From assembly GCA_934555895.1 (NCBI GenBank), contig CAKTFH010000005.1, positions 1 through 64,000 on the forward strand: a stretch of 64,000 nt of DNA, given 5' to 3'. A model generated the notes under the pieces. The model made no database searches. It saw only the letters and a list, made by a program, of their open reading frames with translations, and was not told the origin of the DNA. Positions within the stretch are counted from its first letter, which is position 1; the number at the start of each line of letters is the position of its first letter. Source of the stretch: an uncultured Muribaculaceae bacterium (GTDB lineage: Bacteria > Bacteroidota > Bacteroidia > Bacteroidales > Muribaculaceae). Shown one piece after another: positions 6,648-16,698 of the stretch. Made by a program: the position numbers and the translations under genes.

Positions 6648-8723
6648 TTATTTAACAAGCACTTTAGCTACAGACGAGCCCTGACGGCGGACATAGAGAC
6701 CGCCCTTCTCGGGATTCGCAACGCGCATGCCCTGGAGGTTGAAATATTCAACGGGTGCGTCGAGGCTGTCGTTCATCACAGAATCGATGCCCGATGCGAT
6801 ATCCTCGGAATTCTCCACTTTTACGCTGAGCGACTTGCCTTCCTCAACACTGAGGACGAAGTTGCGGCCCATGGGCACTACAGCAGGCTGTTCGTTGGCT
6901 GCAACAACTGCCTCTGCCGGCTGGATATATTCGTCGTTTACCTTAACCGCAATATCCTCGGTGCCTTCGATGCTGATAAGTGTTCCGGGGAGCAGCATAG
7001 TCTCATAAGCAGCAGCATGGTCGATGGTATTGATGAGGTCGGCCTTCACTGTAACGGTATTCTTTACTTTGTCTGAAGTATTCAAAGTGAACTTACTCTT
7101 CTCCACAGTTTCTTTTCCGGGATAAATCTTATATACATCACCCTGTTTGGGATTGCTTACTCCCCACCCCGCGAATGTGCCGAGGTCACCATTCCAGAAG
7201 TGACTGATTTGGCTGCCGTTGAGGTAGATGGTTGTCTGGTCATTAGAATCATTGAAACCGGTGATGCTGCTGTCTGTGAGAAGCATTGCATCACAGAAGT
7301 TCATAACCTGATAGCCTTGAGACAGGCTGACCGATGTAGCCTTGTCGGCCTCGATTGAATAAGACTCAGATACATAGAATCTGAACATGCCTCTGTCAGC
7401 TGCATTCTCGTGGCAGTAAACCACCAGCTGCTTGTCGAAATCGTATGTCTTCGAAACGAGGTTCACAACCGAACCCTCGGGAAGGTGCACAAGAGAGAAG
7501 GGGCTGGGGAAACGAGGGTCTTCAGATGAATCATTGGCGATAGCAGTAAAAGACATGCCTTCGCAGATTGCGACAGAAGTATCCACACCAAAACCGGGAT
7601 TGAGCGACCAGAATATACCGTCTTTTTTGCTTGTGTTGAGCAGGGCCACGGTGTTGTCGCCGGCCTGCAGTTCCACAATCTCCCCGCTGCCGTCGGCCCT
7701 GCGCACTGTGAAGGCGGCGGGGTTGTCGACACGAACTGTCACATTAAAAGTAGTGGGAGCGGTTGCGGCGATATTAAGCGTTACATTCTCGGAAGCCACA
7801 AAGTTGTAAACGGCGTTTTCAACTGCAACAGCCTCGCCGTCGCCCGGAGTGACGGTGATGTTGGAGAAATCCTCGTTGAAATATACCTTAACCTGTTCGC
7901 CTTCGGTTACGGTAAACTTATTTTCGACAATCTCAACCGGTTTGTAAGCTACAACTACTTTGTCAAGCGCTTCGGTAGCACCTGCAAAAGTCACCTCGAT
8001 GTCCTTGGCCGCGCTCTCTTCAATCACCATCTTCACGGTACATCCGTCGGTGATAGGAATGAAATATCCGTGAACGGCTGCGGCCTGGGCCTTGCCGTCA
8101 AGAGTTACAGTTGTGAGTTTGTAAGTGGCGCTGTTTTTTGCGGCGAGCACGAGAGTCTTCTCATTTGAGGTAAACTCAATCTCCTGAGTGCCGGTTGTGA
8201 TATTCAATTCGGCGGAAGCGTTTTCAAACTTGGCGGTATAGAGGCTTGCATCACCCTCGATATCGAGTGTGAAATGTTTGGTTTCCACAACATTTGCCTC
8301 AACCTCAATTTCAACAGTCTTCCCATCCAATGCGCTGAGTGACCCGACATTGCATTTCTGGACACCCGACACGGCACCGGCATATCCGCCCCCGTCGGGA
8401 TATATCGTTACATTTTGATTGATAGTCTTTGCCACACCGTCCACCTTAACAGACTTCAAAGTATAGCCAGCTTTAGAATAGACCCACAATGGAGAGGCGG
8501 TTCCCACACTAAATGTGCCGCCAGTGCGTTTGTCGTAAGTCTCTCCTGAAGTAATAGTAAATTCATTTTCACTGAAATCATTGAAATAAAAGCTTGTGGT
8601 ATATGACATATATATACCGGTAGCATCGTTGACCTTAAACGTAGCAGAAGCAGCTTTCACCGTCAGCGGTGCAAAGAGTGCCAGCAACACTCCTAAAACT
8701 GAAAAAGTAAAAAATTTCTTCAT
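6648..8723 (-). CDS. Large secreted protein with C-terminal sorting-like domain
   Basis: 691 residues from the ATG at 8723; a TTG two codons earlier is less likely. It starts with a clear signal peptide (MKKFFTFSVLGVLLALFAPLTVKA). The middle is rich in Val, Thr, Asn and Lys, suggesting strings of beta-sandwich domains, and I recognise no catalytic motif. The end, with 'EYFNLQGMRVANPEKGGLYV' and a closing basic strand, matches the C-terminal domains common on secreted Bacteroidales proteins, related to type IX secretion signals. It is probably exported to the cell surface or medium. It is a single-gene unit, divergent from the DUF4923 gene. Confidence 0.75.
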   Translation of the reverse strand: MKKFFTFSVLGVLLALFAPLTVKAASATFKVNDATGIYMSYTTSFYFNDFSENEFTITSGETYDKRTGGTFSVGTASPLWVYSKAGYTLKSVKVDGVAKTINQNVTIYPDGGGYAGAVSGVQKCNVGSLSALDGKTVEIEVEANVVETKHFTLDIEGDASLYTAKFENASAELNITTGTQEIEFTSNEKTLVLAAKNSATYKLTTVTLDGKAQAAAVHGYFIPITDGCTVKMVIEESAAKDIEVTFAGATEALDKVVVAYKPVEIVENKFTVTEGEQVKVYFNEDFSNITVTPGDGEAVAVENAVYNFVASENVTLNIAATAPTTFNVTVRVDNPAAFTVRRADGSGEIVELQAGDNTVALLNTSKKDGIFWSLNPGFGVDTSVAICEGMSFTAIANDSSEDPRFPSPFSLVHLPEGSVVNLVSKTYDFDKQLVVYCHENAADRGMFRFYVSESYSIEADKATSVSLSQGYQVMNFCDAMLLTDSSITGFNDSNDQTTIYLNGSQISHFWNGDLGTFAGWGVSNPKQGDVYKIYPGKETVEKSKFTLNTSDKVKNTVTVKADLINTIDHAAAYETMLLPGTLISIEGTEDIAVKVNDEYIQPAEAVVAANEQPAVVPMGRNFVLSVEEGKSLSVKVENSEDIASGIDSVMNDSLDAPVEYFNLQGMRVANPEKGGLYVRRQGSSVAKVLVK

Positions 8724-9094
8724 AAACAAAAATGATGAATATGTGATAAAACAATATGTCTACTGTAAACCAAGTGCCAAACGGTTAAAATATATGTGCG
8801 ATAAGAACTATCGGAAACAATAAAGATCAAACCATCTAATTATGAATGTATGCACATATATCCAAACCAGCTGTAACAGCATTCGGAAAGCGAGACTCCC
8901 GATATGAAATTTAAGCAAGAATGAAGTAATTAAGAAAATCGTTCAACAACCCTACAATATCCTGCTTATGCCACAAAGATAGAAATAAATTTGTATCTTT
9001 GCAAAATAAATTACGAAGTTTCATTCAAGCTCGAAGAAACTCATACCGGCAACGGTTCAACTCAAAAATACAGTTTCCGAAAAAAGAAAATCAA
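8724..9094. other. Divergent intergenic region
   Basis: 371 bases between two divergently transcribed secreted-protein genes. The only element I can support is the plus-strand -7 box at 8994-9001. I find no good -7 match for the minus-strand gene, no repeat and no conserved small gene. Confidence 0.6.
8994..9001 (+). promoter_or_regulatory. -7 promoter element of the DUF4923 gene
   Basis: TATCTTTG is a perfect TAnnTTTG match, about 93 bases before the chosen ATG, giving a leader of roughly 85 bases. No TTG is found at the expected -33 distance. Confidence 0.6.
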
Positions 9095-9787
9095 ATGAAG
9101 AAAATTGCAATCGCACTGTTTTCAGCCGTCTGCGTTGCTGCCCCCATCAACGCGTCGACAAATCCCGACATTAAAGACCTCCTCCAATCAGCCGCCGGCG
9201 CACTGACCGGCAATCAGAGTGGCAACACAAATTCCAAAGGCACTTCTGATATACTTTCTGGTCTGCAGGGACTTGTAGAGGGCGTAATTTCCAAAAGCGA
9301 CCTGACAGAAGCCGACCTCATAGGCTCTTATAAATATTCAAAACCCGCAGTGGCTTTCAAAAGCGATGATTTGCTAAAAAAAGCCGGTGGCGCTGCCGCC
9401 GCAGGTGTAATCGAAGGCAAACTTTCGCCCTATTACCAAAAGGTTGGGATTAACAGACTAACAGCTACGTTCAACGACGACAAGACCTTCCAGTTCGTAA
9501 TTGGCAAGATTAAACTCTCAGGCACATATGAGAAAGACGCCCAGAGTACTGAAGGCGACTTCAACTTCAATTTCAATGTCGCAGGCAAAATACCCATGGG
9601 AGGTTTCAAAGCACATGTTACAAAGACAGGCGGTAATCTTGAAATCACCTTCGATGCATCAAAACTCATTCAGCTCGTAAATGTAATCGCGAAGATCGGT
9701 GGAAGCAAAACTATCGGTACAGTCGCCACACTGCTTAACTCCTACGACGGACTCAATTGCGGTTTTGACCTGACTCCTGTTAATTGA
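9095..9787 (+). CDS. DUF4923 family exported protein
   Basis: 230 residues from the ATG at 9095. An upstream in-frame TTG would add 32 residues before the signal peptide and would begin inside the -7 promoter box, so it is rejected. The signal peptide is MKKIAIALFSAVCVAAPINA. The central 'LIGSYKYSKPAVAFKSDDLLKKAGG' region, reading on through a 'KLSPYYQKVGI' stretch and a 'TFNDDKTF' strand, is what I know as DUF4923, found in Bacteroidales exported proteins of unknown function. The fold looks like a small lipocalin-like beta-barrel (inference). There is no Cys lipobox, so it is likely periplasmic or secreted. It stands alone, with its own promoter and a strong hairpin after it. Confidence 0.8.
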   Translation: MKKIAIALFSAVCVAAPINASTNPDIKDLLQSAAGALTGNQSGNTNSKGTSDILSGLQGLVEGVISKSDLTEADLIGSYKYSKPAVAFKSDDLLKKAGGAAAAGVIEGKLSPYYQKVGINRLTATFNDDKTFQFVIGKIKLSGTYEKDAQSTEGDFNFNFNVAGKIPMGGFKAHVTKTGGNLEITFDASKLIQLVNVIAKIGGSKTIGTVATLLNSYDGLNCGFDLTPVN

Positions 9788-9812
9788 CAGCACCATACCT
9801 GTCACTACTTCC

Positions 9813-9868
9813 GATACACAACAAGCGTGGGTGTCGACTGAAGCCGGCACCCACGCTTGTTGTGTATC
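9813..9868. terminator. Bidirectional terminator between the DUF4923 gene and valS
   Basis: A perfect 21-bp stem: GATACACAACAAGCGTGGGTG (9813-9833) and its reverse complement (9848-9868) around a 14-base loop. It sits between the two converging stop codons. There is no long T-run, but length and placement make a shared terminator likely. Confidence 0.75.
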
Positions 9869-9880
9869 GTTTATCGCGCT

Positions 9881-12520
9881 TTATTTGCTCAGCGAGGCGA
9901 GCGAGGCACGCAACGAGGCAAGCTTCTGCTCGGCATCGGCCTGTTTGCGGCGCTCCCCTTCCACCACAGCCGCAGGAGCTTTTGAGGTGAAACGTTCGTT
10001 GGATAGTTTTTTCATCACCGATGCAAGGAATCCTTCGTAGTACTCTATATCATGACGCAGACGGGCCAGCTCGGCCTCCACATCCACAGCCCCAGCCAAA
10101 GGCACATTATATTCCTGAGTGCCTACAAGGAATGAAGCGGCGCCTGCATCCTTTGCCGCGTTGCCGGATATCTCGGAAAGGTTGGCCATCTTCGCAATAA
10201 GCAGTTTGAGGCCCGCAGGTTCCGGAGCGGAAGCGTCAATCACATTGAGCACAAGCGCATCACGTGCAGGTATACCCTTCTGTGCACGCACGCCGCGCAC
10301 TGCTGTGATGATTTCCTTGGCGCTATCAACAGCAGCAAGCACTGCACCGGCGCCCTCCACCTCAAATTCATCTGCCGAGAGCATGGCATACATTATCGAC
10401 TCGCCTTCGCGACGCTCGGCTATGTTCTGCCACAGTTCCTCAGTTATGAACGGCATGAAGGGGTGCATGAGTCTCAGCAGAGCCGAGAAGAAGTTGAGAG
10501 TAGCGTCAAATGTAACTTTATCAATCGGTGAGCCGTAGTTTGGCTTCACCATCTCAAGATACCACGACGAGAACTCATCCCAGAACAGACGGTAAATTGC
10601 CATCATGGCCTCGGATAGACGGAATTTGTCCATCAGGTCATTAACCTCGTTGATTGTAGCCGACAATTTGGCCGAAAACCATTTCACGGCCATGGCATTT
10701 TCTGCTGGCTGCTCAGCGGTGGCATCAGCCTCCCACCCCTTCACAAGGCGGAATGCATTCCATACCTTGTTACAGAAATTGCGTCCGGTCTCGCATAGCT
10801 TATCATCGAAGAGTATGTCATTTCCGGCAGGAGCGCTGAGCATTAGACCCATGCGCACGCCGTCGGCGCCGAAACGCTCTATCAGGTCGAGAGGGTCGGG
10901 CGAGTTGCCGAGCTGCTTACTCATTTTGCGGCCGAGATTGTCGCGCACAATGCCGGTAAAATATACATTCTTGAAAGGCTCCTTGCCCTCGAACTCATAT
11001 CCGGCGATAATCATTCGTGCCACCCAGAAGAAAATGATGTCGGGGCCGGTAACAAGGTCGGAAGTCGGATAATAATATTTTATCTCCTCGTTGTCAGGGT
11101 CAAGAATGCCGTTGAACAGAGAGATAGGCCAGAGCCACGAGCTGAACCATGTGTCGAGGCAATCTTCGTCGGGACGGAGGTCGGAGAGCTGCAGCGAGTC
11201 GTTGCCTGTCTTAACGCGGGCTTTCTCAAGAGCCTCCTCAGGGGTTTCGGCCACCACATAGCCTCCTTCAGGGAGGAAATAGGCGGGTATGCGGTGTCCC
11301 CACCAGAGCTGACGGCTTATGCACCAGTCTTTGGTGTCGGTCATCCAGTGACGATAGGTGTTCTTGAACTTGGGGGGATAGAACTGTATGTCACCATCCA
11401 TCACGGCTGCGAGCGCAGGCTTGGTGAGCTGATCCATCTTAAGGAACCACTGCATGGAAAGCTTGGGCTCTATCACCACATTTGTACGTTCCGAATAACC
11501 CACCTTATTGTCATAGTCCTCAATTTTTTCCACAAGGTTGCGTGCGCTGAGGTCCTCGATAATCTCGCTACGCACATCGAAACGGTCGTGGCCCACATAC
11601 ATGCCGCCGGCTTCGGAGATTGTGCCGTTGTCGTTGAATATGTCAATCGACGGCAGATTGTATTTCTCGCCGAGCATATAGTCGTTCACATCATGAGCAG
11701 GGGTAACCTTCAGACAGCCAGTGCCGAAATCCATCTCCACATAGTCGTCCATGATGACAGGTACTGAGCGTCCTACCAGAGGAACAATCACACGTTTGCC
11801 CTTGAGCCAGGTATAGCGTTCATCGTTGGGATTCACACACACCGCGGTATCGCCCAGGATTGTCTCCGGACGGGTGGTAGCCACCACGATGTAGCGGTCT
11901 GGCTCGCCTTCAACATAGTAACGCAGATAGAAGAGTTTCGAATGCTCGTCGCGGTAAATCACCTCCTCGTCGCTGAGAGCGGTAAGAGCCGCAGGGTCCC
12001 AGTTGACCATACGCACGCCGCGGTAGATGAGGCCTTTCTCATAAAGATTGCAAAACACACGCATCACACTGCGTGAGCGCACATCGTCCATAGTGAACGC
12101 CGTGCGGCTCCAGTCGCACGATGCGCCGAGCTTGCGTAGCTGCGACAGGATGATGCCGCCATGGTGGCGTGTCCAATCCCAGGCATGCTCCAGAAACTGC
12201 TCACGGGTGAGGTCGGTTTTCTTGATACCCTCTTTGGCAAGCTTTGCCACGACTTTGGCCTCGGTGGCGATTGAGGCATGGTCGGTACCGGGCACCCAGA
12301 GGGCGTTTTTACCCTGCATGCGGGCGCGGCGCACGAGTATATCCTGAATGGTTTCGTTGAGCATGTGGCCCATGTGTAGCACCCCGGTCACGTTTGGCGG
12401 CGGAATCACGATGGTGTATGGTTCACGGCCGTCAGGTTCGGAGTGAAAGAGGTTATGCTCCATCCAGTAGGCATACCATTTGTCTTCTACCTCCGCAGGA
12501 TTGTATTTCGAAGCAAGCAT
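9881..12520 (-). CDS. valS: Valyl-tRNA synthetase
   Basis: 879 residues, normal length for ValRS. The class I signatures are present: HIGH as '[15 protein letters not shown]' near residue 40-54 and KMSKS as '[14 protein letters not shown]' in the second half. The editing domain follows the first half of the Rossmann fold ('[16 protein letters not shown]'). The C-terminus is the ValRS-specific coiled coil ('[17 protein letters not shown]...'). The enzyme charges tRNA-Val in the cytoplasm and is essential. It has its own -7 element 41 bases upstream and is isolated from nhaC by a terminator. Confidence 0.98.
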   Translation of the reverse strand: MLASKYNPAEVEDKWYAYWMEHNLFHSEPDGREPYTIVIPPPNVTGVLHMGHMLNETIQDILVRRARMQGKNALWVPGTDHASIATEAKVVAKLAKEGIKKTDLTREQFLEHAWDWTRHHGGIILSQLRKLGASCDWSRTAFTMDDVRSRSVMRVFCNLYEKGLIYRGVRMVNWDPAALTALSDEEVIYRDEHSKLFYLRYYVEGEPDRYIVVATTRPETILGDTAVCVNPNDERYTWLKGKRVIVPLVGRSVPVIMDDYVEMDFGTGCLKVTPAHDVNDYMLGEKYNLPSIDIFNDNGTISEAGGMYVGHDRFDVRSEIIEDLSARNLVEKIEDYDNKVGYSERTNVVIEPKLSMQWFLKMDQLTKPALAAVMDGDIQFYPPKFKNTYRHWMTDTKDWCISRQLWWGHRIPAYFLPEGGYVVAETPEEALEKARVKTGNDSLQLSDLRPDEDCLDTWFSSWLWPISLFNGILDPDNEEIKYYYPTSDLVTGPDIIFFWVARMIIAGYEFEGKEPFKNVYFTGIVRDNLGRKMSKQLGNSPDPLDLIERFGADGVRMGLMLSAPAGNDILFDDKLCETGRNFCNKVWNAFRLVKGWEADATAEQPAENAMAVKWFSAKLSATINEVNDLMDKFRLSEAMMAIYRLFWDEFSSWYLEMVKPNYGSPIDKVTFDATLNFFSALLRLMHPFMPFITEELWQNIAERREGESIMYAMLSADEFEVEGAGAVLAAVDSAKEIITAVRGVRAQKGIPARDALVLNVIDASAPEPAGLKLLIAKMANLSEISGNAAKDAGAASFLVGTQEYNVPLAGAVDVEAELARLRHDIEYYEGFLASVMKKLSNERFTSKAPAAVVEGERRKQADAEQKLASLRASLASLSK

Positions 12521-12561
12521 CTTCTACTATATTAATTATACTGTTTAAAATATTTTGGCTG

Positions 12562-12569
12562 CAAAGATA
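12562..12569 (-). promoter_or_regulatory. -7 promoter element of valS
   Basis: On the minus strand TATCTTTG matches TAnnTTTG and lies 41 bases before the valS start codon. A TTG is present upstream but at 12 bases, too close for a standard -33 element. Confidence 0.6.
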
Positions 12570-12602
12570 CTAATTTCCCGTCAATTGCCGAGCACCCTCC
12601 AC

Positions 12603-12632
12603 AAAAAAACCGCCGCTTCAGGGTGGCGGCGG
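12603..12632 (-). terminator. Intrinsic terminator of nhaC
   Basis: Read on the minus strand: CCGCCGC, 9-base loop, GCGGCGG, then TTTTTTT. This is a textbook GC stem with a U-run, 31 bases after the nhaC stop codon. Confidence 0.9.
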
Positions 12633-12662
12633 AGTATATGCGTATATCATGCAAAATTGCTG

Positions 12663-14108
12663 TCACCGCTCGGGAGTGACTGGCGCGGTGCGGTGCGTCA
12701 CAGAAGCATGTGGAATCTTGAAACCGGTGTAGGCCATCACTAGGCTCATGCACGGCGACAGGATATTGAATATGCAGAATGGGAAATAAAGGATAGTCGG
12801 CACACCGAGAACAGTGCTCTGAGTGATACCGCATGAATTCCAAGGGATAAGCACAGAAGTCACAGATACCGAATCTTCCACAGTGCGGCTTAAAAGGCGT
12901 GCCTCAAGGCCGTTGCGACGATATACTCCCTTAAACATGTTGCCTGTGACTATGAGCGATAAATACTGGTCGGAAGTTGCACAGTTCATGCACAGGCCGC
13001 CGGCAACTGTGGTACCTACTATCTGTGTGCGGGTGCGCAGACACTTCATCACAGCCTCGGTGATGCGCGAAAGCATGCCGGTACCCATCATCGATGCTCC
13101 GAAAAGCATGGCACAGAGCACCAGGCACACTGTAGGCAGCATGCCGAGTATGCCTCCTGTAGCCGTAAGGGCGTCAAGAACCTCGCTGCCTGTAGATGGC
13201 ACAAAACCGCTCCATATTGCAGTCAGAGCATCTGGAAGTGAGGCAATATCCTGAAATAGGAATATACCTGCAAATCCCATGGCCCCCGCTGCCGCGAGAG
13301 TAATGAGGGTGGGTACACGGAACACAATGAGCATCAGTGTCACCGCAGGAATTATCAATGAATACGATGTGATATTGAAATTAGCCGAAAGCTGTGCAAC
13401 AATGTCACTTTGTGTAGGCTCGTCTGCGTGGCCGGAAGTAAAGCCAACAACCGCATATACTCCCAAAGCAATAGCCATAGCCGGAATTGAGGTAAGCATC
13501 AGATAACGGATATGCTTGAAAAGGTCTACGCCACATGCTCCTGATGCCACCACCGTGGTATCGCTCAAGGGTGACACCTTGTCACCGAAATATGCTCCCG
13601 AGATGATGGCGCCCGCTATCCACGGCTGACTGTAGCCAAGAGCTTCGCCAATACCCATAAAAGCCACGCCAATGGTCGCAATTGTGCTCCACGAGCTTCC
13701 TGTGAGCACCGACACCACTGCGCTCACGCCACACGCTATCACAAGAAATGCCGAGGGAGAAATCCACTCCACACCTTTACAGATAAGCATCGGCACAACC
13801 CCTGCCATCATCCATGTTGTGGCCACCACGGCAATACAGATGAGCATCGGCACTGCGGGGAGAGTCTGTGCCGCACTTCGCCGCAGACCGGCCGCAAGTG
13901 CCCTAATGCGCAGATTCCCGCTGAAACAAGTCAGCCCTACGGCCACAATAGCCGAAAAAGCTAACGCGGCAGGAGCATAACTCACCACCGACTCTGCCCC
14001 ATAAGCGACTATTACACTTACAATAATAACAAGAAGTAGCCCCACCGGGGCCAATGCCATTGCCAGCGGCAAGGAGTTTCTTCTGCCCTTGACCTTCAGT
14101 TCTTTCAA
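12663..14108 (-). CDS. nhaC: Na+/H+ antiporter, NhaC family
   Basis: 481 residues with about a dozen hydrophobic segments, matching the NhaC family of inner-membrane antiporters that exchange sodium for protons. Recognisable blocks include 'LTGSSWSTIATIGVAFMGIG', 'GAYFGDKVSPLSDTTVVAS' and 'VLIPWNSCGITQSTVLGVPT'. The start is uncertain: the frame opens with TTG at 14108, nine bases after an in-frame TAA, and the first ATG is at 14060. I prefer the TTG because residues 3-20 look like a normal cytoplasmic N-terminus, but the ATG would also leave the first membrane helix intact. It is a single-gene unit ending in a strong terminator. It would help maintain the sodium gradient that the decarboxylase pump at 52-57 kb also builds. 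Confidence 0.9.
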   Translation of the reverse strand: MKELKVKGRRNSLPLAMALAPVGLLLVIIVSVIVAYGAESVVSYAPAALAFSAIVAVGLTCFSGNLRIRALAAGLRRSAAQTLPAVPMLICIAVVATTWMMAGVVPMLICKGVEWISPSAFLVIACGVSAVVSVLTGSSWSTIATIGVAFMGIGEALGYSQPWIAGAIISGAYFGDKVSPLSDTTVVASGACGVDLFKHIRYLMLTSIPAMAIALGVYAVVGFTSGHADEPTQSDIVAQLSANFNITSYSLIIPAVTLMLIVFRVPTLITLAAAGAMGFAGIFLFQDIASLPDALTAIWSGFVPSTGSEVLDALTATGGILGMLPTVCLVLCAMLFGASMMGTGMLSRITEAVMKCLRTRTQIVGTTVAGGLCMNCATSDQYLSLIVTGNMFKGVYRRNGLEARLLSRTVEDSVSVTSVLIPWNSCGITQSTVLGVPTILYFPFCIFNILSPCMSLVMAYTGFKIPHASVTHRTAPVTPER

Positions 14109-14190
14109 TCTCGTTTACCTAAAAAAATTTCAAACTATAATGCCTGTATCTTTAACGTTGTTTTTATATGGATATTATAATGAAGCCAAA

Positions 14191-15486
14191 TTACTTTCGC
14201 AGAAATTTCAGCAAATCGGCAACCACAAAAGTACTGCCACCGATGAAAACGGAAGCGCTACCCGAGGCCAAAGCCTCCTGATAAGCATCTCCGACTCCAG
14301 GCACGGCAATTCCCTTTATTCCTGCCTCCGATGCCTTTGCGGCAAGCTCTGCTGCAGGCAGCGCGCGCGGGATATCAGCATTGGTAAAGATATATCCGGC
14401 ATCGGACGGAAGCAGCGGCAGGATATGGGTAAGATCCTTGTCTGCAACAAAACCGAGTACCATTGTCAGAGGTCGTGGCAGACGGTTGATTTGCGGTGCA
14501 AGGAGTTCCCATCCACCGATATTATGACCGGTGTCGCAGATGGTAAGCGGAGTATCGGAGAGTTTCATCCAACGCCCCATCAGTCCGGTAAGCGAGCATA
14601 CATTGCTGAAGCCTTCACGCACAGCATCATCGGGAATCACCCAACCCAGGCGTTTCAGTTCGTCGAGAGCCGTAAGCACAGTTAGCGCATTCTGGTGTTG
14701 ACAGTCGCCATGCAGCTCAAATTCGATATCTCCAAAAGGAGTGCCGTTCACTTTAAGACATGCGGCGGATTCATCACTCTCGAAAGTCACCATGCCGCCC
14801 ATACGCTCTGTGGTGCATGCCCGGGCACCCTTCTTCCGCGCCTGTTCAATCAGAAATGCATGGATTTTTTCTTTGGGTTCTCCTATTATCACCGGCACCC
14901 CAGGACGCATGATTCCAGCCTTTTCGGCTGCAATAGCCTCCAGAGTGTCACCAAGCTGAGCCATATGGTCGAAAGAGATATTGGTAATCACCGAAAGCTG
15001 GCTGTCGACCACATTTGTGGAGTCGAGGCGGCCACCTAATCCGACTTCTATCACAGCCACATCCACTTTCTCGCGCCGGAACCATTCAAAAGCCATAGCG
15101 GTGGTAAGCTCGAAGAACGATGGATCGAGCCTGTCGGCTGTTGCCGAGAGAGAATAATTCCTAACGAATCGAGCCACCTCGTCAGGATGAATCATCTGAC
15201 CATCTACCCTCATGCGCTCACGAAAATCCACCAAATGAGGAGATGTATAGAGCCCGACCTTGTAACCTGCCTGCTGCAGCACTGCAGCAATGGTGTGAGA
15301 GGTTGAACCTTTGCCATTGGTACCAGCTACATGTATCACCGGATAATCCATATGCGGATTGCCAAGCGACTCAAGGAGATCGTTGATAGTGTCAAGCCCC
15401 GGCTTATAGGCAGCGGCTCCTATGCTCTGAAACTGCGGTGTGCGCGTGTAGAGATACTCTACCGCCTCTTCGTAAGTCATTGACAT
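14191..15486 (-). CDS. folC: Folylpolyglutamate synthase / dihydrofolate synthase
   Basis: 431 residues of the Mur-ligase superfamily. The ATP-binding loop is 'VAGTNGKGSTSHTI' near residues 52-65, followed by 'LYTSPHLVDFRERM' and 'FFELTTAMAFEWF', all typical of FolC. It adds glutamate to dihydropteroate or reduced folates in the cytoplasm. The start (ATG at 15486) overlaps the end of the upstream chromate-transporter gene by 10 bases, so it is translationally coupled and forms the end of a glmS-chrA-chrA-folC unit. A second ATG two codons later is possible. Confidence 0.95.
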   Translation of the reverse strand: MSMTYEEAVEYLYTRTPQFQSIGAAAYKPGLDTINDLLESLGNPHMDYPVIHVAGTNGKGSTSHTIAAVLQQAGYKVGLYTSPHLVDFRERMRVDGQMIHPDEVARFVRNYSLSATADRLDPSFFELTTAMAFEWFRREKVDVAVIEVGLGGRLDSTNVVDSQLSVITNISFDHMAQLGDTLEAIAAEKAGIMRPGVPVIIGEPKEKIHAFLIEQARKKGARACTTERMGGMVTFESDESAACLKVNGTPFGDIEFELHGDCQHQNALTVLTALDELKRLGWVIPDDAVREGFSNVCSLTGLMGRWMKLSDTPLTICDTGHNIGGWELLAPQINRLPRPLTMVLGFVADKDLTHILPLLPSDAGYIFTNADIPRALPAAELAAKASEAGIKGIAVPGVGDAYQEALASGSASVFIGGSTFVVADLLKFLRK

Positions 15487-16052
15487 ATATAATATATTAT
15501 AAATCCGGCGACTCCTGAAAGAGCTATCACCAGTATAGGATGAATTTTTGTAAACAGCACCGTGGCGAGCGACAACATAGCTATGATAACCGAAATCACG
15601 AGTTCTCGGGTATCATGACCGAAATTCTCTGCATTCATCAGCAGCAGAGCGGCTGAAGCTATAAGGCCAATCACCACCGGGCGAAGACCCATAAAAATAC
15701 CACGCACAACCACACTCTCCTTATGACGGCGGATGAAATGGCTGGTGTACGCCACAAGCAAAAACGAAGGGAGCACTACCACCAGGGTACATATCACGGA
15801 ACCCAGCAGCCCCCAGATCACACCGTCGTATCCGGCAAGTTTAGGCGCTGCATAACCGATATACGTGGCAGAGTTGATACCGATTGGTCCCGGAGTCATC
15901 TGCGAGATAGCCACAATGTCTGTGAACATTTTCTCGGTAATCCATCCGGGACCCACTATCTCACGCTCTATCAGCGAAAGCATCGCATACCCGCCGCCGA
16001 AGCCGAAAAGCCCTATTTTCAAGTAACTCCAGATCAGACGCAAATAAATCAT
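15477..16052 (-). CDS. Chromate transporter family protein, half-length (second of pair)
   Basis: 191 residues, one CHR domain of the kind that occurs twice in long ChrA proteins. The signature 'FGFGGGYAMLSLIEREIV' stands at the N-terminus, followed by 'QMTPGPIGINSATYIGY'. About six hydrophobic segments fill the protein. Family members export chromate by antiport; in gut anaerobes the natural substrate is uncertain. The ATG overlaps the previous half-transporter gene by four bases (ATGA), so the two halves are made together and probably pair in the membrane. Confidence 0.9.
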   Translation of the reverse strand: MIYLRLIWSYLKIGLFGFGGGYAMLSLIEREIVGPGWITEKMFTDIVAISQMTPGPIGINSATYIGYAAPKLAGYDGVIWGLLGSVICTLVVVLPSFLLVAYTSHFIRRHKESVVVRGIFMGLRPVVIGLIASAALLLMNAENFGHDTRELVISVIIAMLSLATVLFTKIHPILVIALSGVAGFIIYYICQ

Positions 16053-16684
16053 AGCTCCCTGTCCTCCTTTCCAGGCCCTTCAGCCTTGTTCTCTTCGCGC
16101 TCAATCATGGCATCTGAAAGCAGCCGTTCCTGACGCCTCAGCCACATATAGCCTGCAATGCCTCCCAACACTATATACAGTATAGGATTGGAAATCCAGG
16201 GCAGATTCGACCATATGAGCAATGCCACCACGATTGGGATCCAGATAGTTTTCCAACCGATATGTGACGCACGTGCCGTAGTGATTACTGGTGCCACGAT
16301 GAGAGCCACCACGGCAGGCCTTATACCACGGAACACGGCGCTCACCACGGGATTGTGCTGAATCAGATCGGGCGTAAGGAAGATGGCAATAGTGAGAATA
16401 ATGAAGAAACATGGCATAATGGTGCCCAGAGCTGCTGCCACACTCCCCTTCATGCCGCGCAGACGGTCTCCAACAGCCACCGATATGTTCACTGCCAGAA
16501 TGCCCGGCAACGACTGCGCCACGGCAAGAAGGTCGAGGAAATCCGTGCGGTCAAGCCATTTGCGATTGTCCACCACTTCCCGCTCGATAAGCGAAATCAT
16601 AGCCCAGCCGCCTCCGAATGTGAAGGCGCCTATGCGCATGAAAGAGAGGAAAAGCTGACGGCAAATATGTTTATCAGGTTGCAT
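16049..16684 (-). CDS. Chromate transporter family protein, half-length (first of pair)
   Basis: 211 residues from the ATG at 16684; a GTG immediately before is also possible. It holds one CHR domain with 'GAFTFGGGWAMISLIEREVV' and 'AVAQSLPGILAVNISVAVG', several membrane helices, and a charged tail of about 20 residues. It starts 14 bases after the glmS stop codon and overlaps the second half-transporter by four bases. Split CHR pairs are known and are believed to form antiparallel heterodimers. Why the pair is linked to amino-sugar and folate genes is not evident. Confidence 0.9.
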   Translation of the reverse strand: MQPDKHICRQLFLSFMRIGAFTFGGGWAMISLIEREVVDNRKWLDRTDFLDLLAVAQSLPGILAVNISVAVGDRLRGMKGSVAAALGTIMPCFFIILTIAIFLTPDLIQHNPVVSAVFRGIRPAVVALIVAPVITTARASHIGWKTIWIPIVVALLIWSNLPWISNPILYIVLGGIAGYMWLRRQERLLSDAMIEREENKAEGPGKEDREL

Positions 16685-16698
16685 CACGGCTCACTAAA

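Noticed and set aside
14114..14122. Extra TTTACCTAA next to nhaC as part of the first palindromic element
   Set aside because: Only nine bases match, which is expected by chance in a window of this size; the other blocks are absent.
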